A DNA stretch of 37,972 nt from a virus: IMG/VR virus record IMGVR_UViG_3300036978_000267, positions 1 through 37,972 of that record. One strand, given 5' to 3'. The position numbers and the translations under genes are program-made. The notes under the pieces are model-generated. The model saw only the letters and a program-made list of their open reading frames with translations. It did no database searches and was not told the origin of the DNA. Positions 7,741-14,803 of the stretch are shown in pieces (within the stretch, counting starts at the first letter, position 1; each line of letters begins with the position of its first letter).

Positions 7741-7769
7741 AGCTTAGCTGTGGCTGCTTCACGTGTCAA
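7741..7769 (-). promoter_or_regulatory. predicted promoter of the replication operon
   Basis: On the minus strand a perfect TTGACA (7769-7764) stands 17 bases before TAAGCT (7746-7741), which matches the -10 consensus only in part. It lies immediately upstream of the structured RNA, so transcription from here would give the leader RNA, the zinc-repeat gene and the primase. Confidence 0.4.
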
Positions 7770-8192
7770 CAGCCAGGATTTTCAGGATAAGCATGGATTT
7801 TATGTTCGAAAATCGTTCGTAAGCCCCGTCCTAGAGGGCTTCTACGAAGTAGAATTATAGAATTAGAATTATATAGATATTACTTACTACTTAGATGGGT
7901 GAAAAGTAGTATCTAAGTAAGTATGCCAATACTAATACTGGCTTTTTTATGTATAAGGGGGGGGTGAATGTGTTTTTGTTTATCTGTATCTAAGCATGCG
8001 AATCCTGTTTCCGAAATTCTACCCAACAAAAGGCTCTACGGCGCGGGTTTCAGACTTTAATGACGTGCAAATCGCAAATAATCCTGCTACAGGATTCGCA
8101 GGATTACAGCCTGGGATTGGCGGAAAATATTACTAGCTGGCTATACAAAACAAAGCTATACTCAAGCCACAAACAAACGACAGCCTCAGAAC
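7770..8192. other. non-coding divergent control region with CAGGATT motif cluster
   Basis: No convincing gene is present between the leader RNA and the first rightward gene. The heptamer CAGGATT or its complement AATCCTG appears at 7774-7780, 8001-8007, 8080-8086, 8090-8096 and 8099-8105, with a near copy (CAGGATA) at 7783-7789. The copies at 8080 and 8090 form a perfect hairpin with a three-base loop, and GCGAATCCTGT (7998-8008) is matched in reverse by ACAGGATTCGC (8089-8099). There is also an AT-rich stretch with repeated AGAATTA (about 7850-7890), a hairpin ACTTAGAT/ATCTAAGT near 7890-7920, and a run of eight G (7957-7964). The region could hold operators, the replication origin or both. 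Confidence 0.55.
7925..7948 (+). terminator. weak terminator-like hairpin in the control region
   Basis: The interrupted hairpin GCCAATACTAATACTGGC is followed directly by six T. The stem has only about six pairs with a mismatch, so termination would be weak. On the plus strand it stands before the late genes and may stop stray rightward transcripts. Confidence 0.3.
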
Positions 8193-8390
8193 ATGAATAC
8201 AACAAAGAAGCAACCCGTTAAGAGCTACTACGCGCTTGCAGCCGTCCTAATGGCTGTCGGGCTGTCCAAATTCCCATGGGGCCAAGGCGCAGCAGCAGAA
8301 CCTATGACTATGGCCCTATCCATTGCGATGATCGCCCTTGCAGTAGGGTGCGGTCTTCGTGGCCTGCGTAATGCGAAGGAAGCCCAGTGA
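8193..8390 (+). CDS. small two-segment membrane protein, function unknown
   Basis: The 65-residue product starts with a basic stretch (MNTTKKQPVKSYY) followed by a hydrophobic segment ALAAVLMAVGLSKFPWG and a second one MTMALSIAMIALAVGCGL, ending in charged residues (RGLRNAKEAQ). This suggests two membrane-spanning helices with both ends in the cytoplasm. It is the first gene of the rightward block and its TGA overlaps the next ATG. I recognise no family; genes at this place in other phages often have accessory roles. Confidence 0.65.
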   Translation: MNTTKKQPVKSYYALAAVLMAVGLSKFPWGQGAAAEPMTMALSIAMIALAVGCGLRGLRNAKEAQ

Positions 8391-8533
8391 TGGTCGGTAA
8401 CTGGAATGACTTCCCGCCTAGGCCCGGCAAGGTGCAGCCAACTCCCCATCTTGAGTGTTCCGATATTGGCAAGCCGACCATTCCACGCTTCAAGCGTGCG
8501 GTGATTACTGTTGAGCCGGATAAGTCGATATGA
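8390..8533 (+). CDS. short hypothetical protein upstream of terminase
   Basis: An open frame of 47 codons (MVGNWNDFPPRPGKVQPTPH at the start, ending VITVEPDKSI) fills the gap exactly: its ATG overlaps the stop of the membrane protein gene and its own TGA overlaps the ATG of the small terminase gene. The double overlap is the main evidence that it is translated. It is rich in proline and has no domain that I recognise. Confidence 0.6.
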   Translation: MVGNWNDFPPRPGKVQPTPHLECSDIGKPTIPRFKRAVITVEPDKSI

Positions 8534-8955
8534 CTGACAAGCAGTTAACCAAAGAGCAGCAGGCCCGAGCAGATGCTATCTGTGAGCAGGTGGCAGATGG
8601 TTTAACTCTGCGTCAAATTGCTCACGGTTTTGGGGTTAGCTCAAGTACGATCATTGCTTGGGTGACTTTGAACGAAGTGGTTTGCGAGCAGTACGCGCGC
8701 GCGCGCGAGATGGCGTCCGACCTTTTCGAAAACGATATCTACGATGCGGCCATGGCGGTGACGCCTGATACGGCAACTGCTGACCGGGTAAAGATTGATG
8801 CGCTTAAGTGGATTGCTGCGCGTCGCGCTCCGAAGCGTTATGGCGACCGAGTGACTAGCGAGCATGTAGGCGCTGGCGGCGGCCCGATCCTGACCAGGGA
8901 CGTTAGCGACTTATCCGACGAAGACTTGGCGGCATTCATCGCAAGTGATAAGTAA
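8530..8955 (+). CDS. terS: terminase small subunit
   Basis: The 141-residue protein has an N-terminal HTH (VADGLTLRQIAHGFGVSSSTIIAWV, about residues 22-46) for recognising the packaging site and the KWIAARRAPKRYGDR segment common in phage small terminases. The acidic C-terminal tail DLSDEDLAAFIASDK is the likely contact with the large subunit. It sits directly before the large terminase gene, which it overlaps by 11 bases. Confidence 0.9.
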   Translation: MTDKQLTKEQQARADAICEQVADGLTLRQIAHGFGVSSSTIIAWVTLNEVVCEQYARAREMASDLFENDIYDAAMAVTPDTATADRVKIDALKWIAARRAPKRYGDRVTSEHVGAGGGPILTRDVSDLSDEDLAAFIASDK

Positions 8956-11395
8956 AGCAGACGCCGCGCGCGAGCTGTTAGCCAGGCGCAATGCCAGGCG
9001 TAGCTTGCTTGACTTCATTCTGTACCTTGACCCTGAGTACGTTGTAAGCCGGTTTGCGCAAGAAGTGTGCCAAGCGCTTGAGCAGTTCCTTGCCGATCAG
9101 CGCGCGGGACTTCGCCCCATCCTGATCCTGCAAGCCCCGCCTCAGCATGGCAAGCTGCTTGCAGATTACGTTCCAGTATTTACTACGAGAGGATGGAAGA
9201 AACACGGCGACTTAATACCCGGCGACATGGTGTTTAGTCCCTCTGGAAAGCCAATCAAGGTCTTGGCTGTCACAGAAAAGCAACCGGCCAACGTCCGTGT
9301 TGAGCTGGGAAATGGCGAGGTTATTCATTGCCACGAGCGGCACGAATGGACGGTATTTAACCGCGACAAGAAGCGCCAGGAAACGCTAGAGACTATGGCC
9401 ATGCTCAAGACGGGCCGCAGATCATCCAGGCCAAATCCGCTTACCATTGGCATCGAAGCCAGGCGCGGATGTAATTACGTCTATAAGCTTCCAGCCGTTG
9501 CGCCGCTACGTGGTGAGCATATAGCGCTACCAGTTCACCCGTACGCGCTGGGCGTATGGCTTGGCGCTGGAAGCCAGACAAAACCATGCATAAACTATGA
9601 CGCCAAAGACTCAGCCGTCATCCGCGAGCTTGAAGCGCTTGGTTATCCTGTTCGCGCAACGTATACGCACAAGACAACAGGCGTACTCACGGCGACCATG
9701 GATAACCTAACCCCTGGTCTAATCGAATGCGGCGTGTTCGCAAAGTCTTACGGGGTGCGCAATAAGCACATCCCCGATAAATACCTGTGCGCGTCTATTG
9801 AGCAGCGTCTAGAGATGCTGGCTGGCCTTATTGATACGGGCGGCGACACCTATCAAAAGAACGGACGTTTTGTTTTTACTACCGCCGATATCCGTCTAGC
9901 AGATTCTTTATGTGAGCTTGTTTCAACCTTCGGATGGTCATTCTCCAAGGTAACTGAGCAGCCAAAGCTGAGCAGTTCTGGCATTCAGGGCATGTCGGAG
10001 TACTGCGTTGTCGGGTTTAATCCGACCCTGCGCATACCTTGCAGGCTCGCGCGCCAGATTAATACGCCGAGCACACTAAAGCGTCGAGTGGCAATCAAGG
10101 ATATTCGACTAGATGACGCAGGGCATGTAGGTCGCTGCATTCAAGTTGATTCGGATGATGGCCTGTACCTTGTCGGGCGCACCATGCAGCCAACGCACAA
10201 CAGCCAGATAGTTAGCCGTTACCTTCCCGCCTGGCTGTTCGGCCAAGAGCCTGACCTATCCATTGGTGGCCTGTCCTACTCCAAAGACCTGGCGTCCGAC
10301 ATGAACCGCGATGTTCAACGGATCATGCTTAGTCCTGAGTATCAGATGCTTTTCCCGGCTGCCTCGCTGAACGCCAAGCGCGTAGTAACAGTCGAGGTTG
10401 AAGCCAAGCGCAATAGTGACGTGTTCGAAATCGTTGGTCGTAAAGGGCGCTACGTGGGCGCGGGCGTGGGTGGGCCGCTGACTGGTAAGCGCTTAGACAT
10501 TGGCATCATTGATGACCCGATAAAAAACGCTCAGGAAGCGCTCAGCAAGATCGTCAAGGATGGCGTGTGGAACTGGTACATTACAACCTTTACCACTCGC
10601 CTGTCGAAGAACAGCGGTCAGATCATCATGGCAACCAGCTGGGCGACTGACGACCTGTCAGGCCGGGTAATTGAAAGCACAAGTCGTGCCAAGGTTCTAA
10701 AGTTCCCGGCAATCTCGCCTGACGGCCTCGCGCTGGTGCCTGAGCTTCACCCCATAGACAAGCTACTAGAGACAAAGGCGCTCATGTCTGACTACTTCTG
10801 GTCAGCCATGTACCAGCAAAGCCCTATCTCGCTGGGCGGGAACATGTTTAAGGTGGAATGGTGGAAGTTCTACACCATCATGCCTAACCTCAAGTGGCGC
10901 GGTATCTACGCCGACACCGCGCAGAAGACGAAAGAGCAAAACGACTACAGCGTTTTCCAGTGCTGGGGCGAATCATTTGACGGCCAAGCCGTTCTCCTCG
11001 ATCAGGTTCGCGGCAAATGGGAGGCTCCCGAGCTGCTTATCCAGGCGCGGGCATTCTGGAACAAGCACAAGGCGCAAGTCGCTGGCACGCTTCGATCATT
11101 CAACGTCGAAGACAAGTCCAGCGGCACCGGCCTGATTCAGACCCTTAAGCGAGAGGGCGTTCCTGTCATAGGCATACAGCGGTCAGTGGACAAGATCACT
11201 CGCGCCATGGATGCTTCGCCGCTAATGCAGTCGGGCAACGTCCTGCTGCCATCCGATGCACCGTGGATATCGGACTATCTGTCAGAGTTTGCGGCATTCC
11301 CCAGCGGTTCGAATGACGACCAAGTAGACCCCACAATGGACGCAATTAAGGATATCCTTAGCGTACGCAAGATTGACTATAGGGCACTTCTATGA
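8945..11395 (+). CDS. terL: terminase large subunit, interrupted by an in-frame intein
   Basis: The precursor has 816 residues; without the 349-residue intein it is 467, the usual size of a large terminase. The Walker A loop is split: QAPPQHGK (residues 63-70) is followed after the intein by SQIVSRYLP. Downstream are the Walker B-like IGIIDDP and an RNase H-type nuclease domain with IYADTAQ, NVEDKSSGTG and SNDDQVD acidic residues. It is the ATP-driven packaging motor and headful or cos nuclease. The start is GTG at 8945, with 11 bases of overlap with terS; no better start exists nearby. The protein cannot bind ATP properly until the intein leaves, so splicing should be essential for packaging. 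Confidence 0.94.
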   Translation: MISKADAARELLARRNARRSLLDFILYLDPEYVVSRFAQEVCQALEQFLADQRAGLRPILILQAPPQHGKLLADYVPVFTTRGWKKHGDLIPGDMVFSPSGKPIKVLAVTEKQPANVRVELGNGEVIHCHERHEWTVFNRDKKRQETLETMAMLKTGRRSSRPNPLTIGIEARRGCNYVYKLPAVAPLRGEHIALPVHPYALGVWLGAGSQTKPCINYDAKDSAVIRELEALGYPVRATYTHKTTGVLTATMDNLTPGLIECGVFAKSYGVRNKHIPDKYLCASIEQRLEMLAGLIDTGGDTYQKNGRFVFTTADIRLADSLCELVSTFGWSFSKVTEQPKLSSSGIQGMSEYCVVGFNPTLRIPCRLARQINTPSTLKRRVAIKDIRLDDAGHVGRCIQVDSDDGLYLVGRTMQPTHNSQIVSRYLPAWLFGQEPDLSIGGLSYSKDLASDMNRDVQRIMLSPEYQMLFPAASLNAKRVVTVEVEAKRNSDVFEIVGRKGRYVGAGVGGPLTGKRLDIGIIDDPIKNAQEALSKIVKDGVWNWYITTFTTRLSKNSGQIIMATSWATDDLSGRVIESTSRAKVLKFPAISPDGLALVPELHPIDKLLETKALMSDYFWSAMYQQSPISLGGNMFKVEWWKFYTIMPNLKWRGIYADTAQKTKEQNDYSVFQCWGESFDGQAVLLDQVRGKWEAPELLIQARAFWNKHKAQVAGTLRSFNVEDKSSGTGLIQTLKREGVPVIGIQRSVDKITRAMDASPLMQSGNVLLPSDAPWISDYLSEFAAFPSGSNDDQVDPTMDAIKDILSVRKIDYRALL
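9155..10201 (+). mobile_element. class 3 type intein in the TerL Walker A loop, endonuclease apparently dead
   Basis: The intein covers residues 71-419 of the precursor (349 residues). It begins LLADYVPVFTTRGWKKHGDL, so the first residue is Leu, not the Cys or Ser needed by ordinary inteins. It has the three marks of class 3 inteins: Trp in block B (RHEW, residue 135), Cys in block F (GRCIQVD, residue 398) and Thr before His-Asn at the end (PTHN, 417-419), followed by Ser420. A LAGLIDADG domain is present, but both active-site acids are replaced: block C reads LGVWLGAGS (Ala208, codon 9566-9568) and block E reads LAGLIDTGGD (Gly299, codon 9839-9841). Each change is one base from an Asp codon. 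Splicing should work while homing should not. Confidence 0.93.
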
Positions 11396-12834
11396 GCCGT
11401 TTCACCGATGGGCTTACCAACATAATCAACAAGCTGGCAAACCGCCGTAGCGCTGTGGCGTCCAACGTCATCACGGCGGACAAGCTGCAAGACCACCTGT
11501 TGCGCGAGATATACCGCACCGGGCTTGGGTCTAAGATCGTCCGCATTAAAACCGGTTACGCGCTCAATGACACGCTGCACTTTAAGAGCGACCAAGACCG
11601 GGCCGTCTACGAAGAAAGGTTAGAGCGATCCGTTAAGAAGGCAGCCAAGTTTATGCTGGGGTTTGGCCGCGGCATCATCCTGATTAACGAACGCGGCGCG
11701 GATCACTCTACGCTGGCAACCACGTTCAACATGGAGCTCGTCAAGCTGGACGTGTTCAGCGGTGACATGGTTTCCGTACAAGACGTATCGCGCGACCTTG
11801 ACGATTCGCGCTATCAAAAGCCGCGCCTGTACAGCGTCAACGGTAAGCTATTCCACTACACGCGCGTGGTTGACTTCACTTACTACATGCCAGTCGAGCA
11901 GGAGATGCCTAACTACCAGTTTGGCGGCGTGAGTGAGTTTGAGCTGATCCATGCCCAAATGGTAAATGACGGCATTGTCGAGCGCGCTAGCGGGACCATC
12001 GTGGAAAAGAACGCAACACTATTCCACAAGGTTAGGGGCTTTAAGGATGCCGTGCGTTGTGGCGATGATGACGCCCTAGTCCAGTATTACGCCAAGCTAG
12101 GCGACCTTCGCAGCATCTACGGTGACGGCCTGATTGATGCCGAGGACGACGTGATAAACGTTGCTCAGGCGCTAACCAACTTGGCAGACGTTGACCAGGT
12201 CACGCTACGCCGCCTGGCCTTGGTCACTTCGATCCCGCTACCTATCCTGATAGGCGAGAGCGTTAAGGGGCTTAACAGCACCGGCTCGCAGGAACGCCAG
12301 TCATTCCAAGACATGACGGAAAACCTGCAATTTGACTACCTGCAAGACCCTATACGCCAACTGTGCAGGGCGTTCGGAATTGAAGGCGTCAAGTTCAAAG
12401 AAAACCAGGGCGGCACCGCGCTTGAGCGACTGGACTTTGAGTCAAAGGCCATTGAGAACGCTATGAAGCTGGATGCGCTTGGCGAGGATTACCGGCCATA
12501 CCTGGAAGAGCTTGACATAATCAAAGCGGATCCATGGGCAGAGTCGTTCAAAGAAGTTGCAGATGACGACGTAGAAGGCGCAGCAGCCGAAACAGCGGCG
12601 GCAGGAGGCGAGCAGGCCAGCATTGCTCAAGTCAGTATGAATGGCGCTCAAGTGGCCTCGCTTGTCGAAGTTCTGGAAGCGGTCGCCGCTAAGACCATGC
12701 CGCCAGAGACTGCGAAAGAAGTGATCGCGTCCGCATTCCCGATTGATGCCGAAGTGATCGACCGCATGGTTGCACCTATGGTCGCCATTGAATTGCCAGA
12801 GCCAGAAGTTCCGGCCACGGGAGCCAAGCCATGA
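11392..12834 (+). CDS. portal protein (DUF1073 type)
   Basis: The 480-residue protein directly follows terL with a four-base ATGA overlap. It has portal features: an N-terminal segment through which membership in the DUF1073 portal group is seen (VRIKTGYALNDTLHFKS; FGRGIILINERGAD), an IPLPILIGESVKGLNSTGSQERQSFQDM segment like the portal clip/stem region, and a variable Ala/Glu-rich C-terminus. Twelve copies would form the DNA channel at one capsid vertex. Confidence 0.87.
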   Translation: MSRFTDGLTNIINKLANRRSAVASNVITADKLQDHLLREIYRTGLGSKIVRIKTGYALNDTLHFKSDQDRAVYEERLERSVKKAAKFMLGFGRGIILINERGADHSTLATTFNMELVKLDVFSGDMVSVQDVSRDLDDSRYQKPRLYSVNGKLFHYTRVVDFTYYMPVEQEMPNYQFGGVSEFELIHAQMVNDGIVERASGTIVEKNATLFHKVRGFKDAVRCGDDDALVQYYAKLGDLRSIYGDGLIDAEDDVINVAQALTNLADVDQVTLRRLALVTSIPLPILIGESVKGLNSTGSQERQSFQDMTENLQFDYLQDPIRQLCRAFGIEGVKFKENQGGTALERLDFESKAIENAMKLDALGEDYRPYLEELDIIKADPWAESFKEVADDDVEGAAAETAAAGGEQASIAQVSMNGAQVASLVEVLEAVAAKTMPPETAKEVIASAFPIDAEVIDRMVAPMVAIELPEPEVPATGAKP

Positions 12835-13877
12835 AGCGCGAAATCACGGCGGAAAAGCCAACTCTGATAAAAGCGCCCAAGTCGCCGCGCGCTATTGAAA
12901 ACGAAATGGGCGACTTCCTGTCATTCATGGTTGAGCAGATGGCGCAGCGGTTCCGCAACCAAGTGCTAGACAAGCTTAACGTCAGCACGGTGGAAAAGTT
13001 CGCGGACATAAAGATTGAGGTATCACGCGAGCGCCGCGTCGTTGACCGATACGAAGAGCGAACAATACGCGGCTATGAAGAGCGAGAATTTACCGATGCT
13101 GCCGGGGGTGCCTGGACTCGAGAAGAGCTGGTAGAGCGGAAAGAACAGCATCCAGTTTATCGGCATGAGCGGTTTACCACTGAGGCAATGGCTTCTGAGA
13201 TTCGTCAGTCTGATTACATCCTGAGCTTTGAGGACGCGCAGACCGGCAACTTCGCGGCCATCCTTCTGCGCCTAGCTAATAAGACTAAGCGCAAGCTGCT
13301 GAAACAGTTTGACGACACGCGAATCGAAGCCGAAATGCGCAAGCAGCTCGGCAAGCTTGACCGCAAGTCGCGCATGGAGTTTTACAACCGGATTGGGGCA
13401 AAGGTCGGCATTGACGTTAAAGACCTGATAGCGCGCGAAGGTCTGCAATCGACCACTAACGCGCTGGTGCTGGAAACGGCACAATGGGTTAAGACCCTGC
13501 GTGATGAGTCGCTGGAAAAGTTCACCAACAACACGCTGTTTGGCATGAGCCAAGGCGAGTCGATTGACACCATCGTCGGCCAGTTTGACGACGTTGTCAG
13601 TGAGCGCAAGAATCATGCCAGATTCCTTGCCCGCAATCAGGTGCAGAACTACAACTCAATTACCACCAAGATACGGGCGCAAAACCTTGGGATTACCAAG
13701 GCTATATGGCGCACAGCAGGTGATGAAAGGGTAAGGCCGTCGCACGAAGATAGGGACGGCAAAACTTTTGACATTGCAGAGGGTCTATATTCATCCATAG
13801 ACGGCAAGTATTTACTTACTGGCGTTGACTATGGGTGCCGCTGCGCAGCCGAGTATTTGATCCCCACCGAGGAATAA
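12831..13877 (+). CDS. MuF-like minor head protein
   Basis: The 348-residue protein ends with the MuF C-terminal signature: RTAGDERVRPSHEDRDGKTF, then GVDYGCRCAAEY, with the paired Cys residues typical of this domain. The N-terminal part is helical and charged. MuF proteins (SPP1 gp7 family) bind the portal and are packaged in small numbers in the head. The gene overlaps the portal gene by four bases, its standard position. Confidence 0.9.
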   Translation: MKREITAEKPTLIKAPKSPRAIENEMGDFLSFMVEQMAQRFRNQVLDKLNVSTVEKFADIKIEVSRERRVVDRYEERTIRGYEEREFTDAAGGAWTREELVERKEQHPVYRHERFTTEAMASEIRQSDYILSFEDAQTGNFAAILLRLANKTKRKLLKQFDDTRIEAEMRKQLGKLDRKSRMEFYNRIGAKVGIDVKDLIAREGLQSTTNALVLETAQWVKTLRDESLEKFTNNTLFGMSQGESIDTIVGQFDDVVSERKNHARFLARNQVQNYNSITTKIRAQNLGITKAIWRTAGDERVRPSHEDRDGKTFDIAEGLYSSIDGKYLLTGVDYGCRCAAEYLIPTEE

Positions 13878-13881
13878 ACCA

Positions 13882-14739
13882 ATGAGCGCCCGCTACTTCA
13901 TCGAGAACGGAGACACCATAAGCGAGCCAATGCCACTGGACTGGGACGGCGCTTTAGTCGCTTTCATGTTCTTCGATGGCGCGGGCCAACCTGTGGCCGT
14001 CACAGGAATGCCGATGGTGTGGCAAAGCCTGTACGACAGCGGCGACATTTGGAAGCCGGTTAGCCCGTTTGCAACCGGGGAATGGCGGTTTAATGGCCCG
14101 GCATCGCGCGTGCGTATTAGCCTCGCTGGGGTCACTGGCTACACGACATACCGCGCGCTTGTGTGGCGCACTGATGACCCTATGCCGCTGATTCCTGACG
14201 GTGCCTATGTCGGGCTAAGGGCTGCTGTAACTCAGTCATACGACGAAGCGAACAAGAAGGCCGGAGCGCAATGGGAATTGTCAAGCCGTGTCCAACTTGC
14301 CGCAAATACTGGCGTGAATTTTACAATTGCCCGCACAGGGTCAAAGATGGTTGACCTAAAACAGCGAGTCTTTGGGTTTGATGGTGTTGGAGTTGTTGGG
14401 CGTATATATCGCAACCCGACCTATACGGGCGGGACTCAGGTGGGATTTTGGAACATGCGGACAAGCAAGGCGCTAGTCCAGCCGGAGTGCAAGATATTTA
14501 CAGGGCCAACCGTAACAGCACGTGGCGTTGAAATAGCAGCGCCAATTTATGCCTTTGGCTCTACAAGCTCTCAGGGTAAAGGCTCCGTGGCAAGCGGCTA
14601 TGCTTCAAATCGTATTTTTGATGAGCCAAACACCACTTACCTGTTTGTTATTGAAACGCTAGACACTCAATCACAGTTTATTTCCGCAAGGCTTGAGCTG
14701 TATGAGGGTGGCTTAGACCTTCCAATTTTCCCGCAATGA
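13882..14739 (+). CDS. unknown structural protein of the head module
   Basis: I do not recognise the family. The 285-residue product has a GAGGAA ribosome site. It appears beta-rich and in two parts: residues 1-110 look like an Ig-like or carbohydrate-type sandwich (WDGALVAFMFFDGAG, WRTDDPMPLIPDGAYVGLRA), and residues 130-285 hold alternating strands with repeated Gly/Thr (GRIYRNPTYTGGTQVGFW, TVTARGVEIAAPIYAFG). Cysteine is nearly absent. Its place between the MuF and protease genes suggests a head decoration or minor head protein, but that is inference from position. Confidence 0.6.
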   Translation: MSARYFIENGDTISEPMPLDWDGALVAFMFFDGAGQPVAVTGMPMVWQSLYDSGDIWKPVSPFATGEWRFNGPASRVRISLAGVTGYTTYRALVWRTDDPMPLIPDGAYVGLRAAVTQSYDEANKKAGAQWELSSRVQLAANTGVNFTIARTGSKMVDLKQRVFGFDGVGVVGRIYRNPTYTGGTQVGFWNMRTSKALVQPECKIFTGPTVTARGVEIAAPIYAFGSTSSQGKGSVASGYASNRIFDEPNTTYLFVIETLDTQSQFISARLELYEGGLDLPIFPQ

Positions 14740-14803
14740 TGGAAGTTTGATTTTATTGATTAATCAGCTATCATTCCGGCAAGATTCATGCCAGAGCGCA
14801 AGT

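Noticed and set aside
7577-7769. Possible group I intron
   Set aside because: No P/Q/R/S conserved core elements were seen, and it does not interrupt a gene.
7957-7964. Run of eight G in the control region
   Set aside because: It may be real or a sequencing length error; nothing around it gives it a function.
8117-8162. Late promoter before the first rightward gene (TATACA 8142-8147 or TATACT 8157-8162)
   Set aside because: The -10 boxes look fair, but no -35 box fits at 16-18 bases, and an activated promoter cannot be recognised without the activator site.
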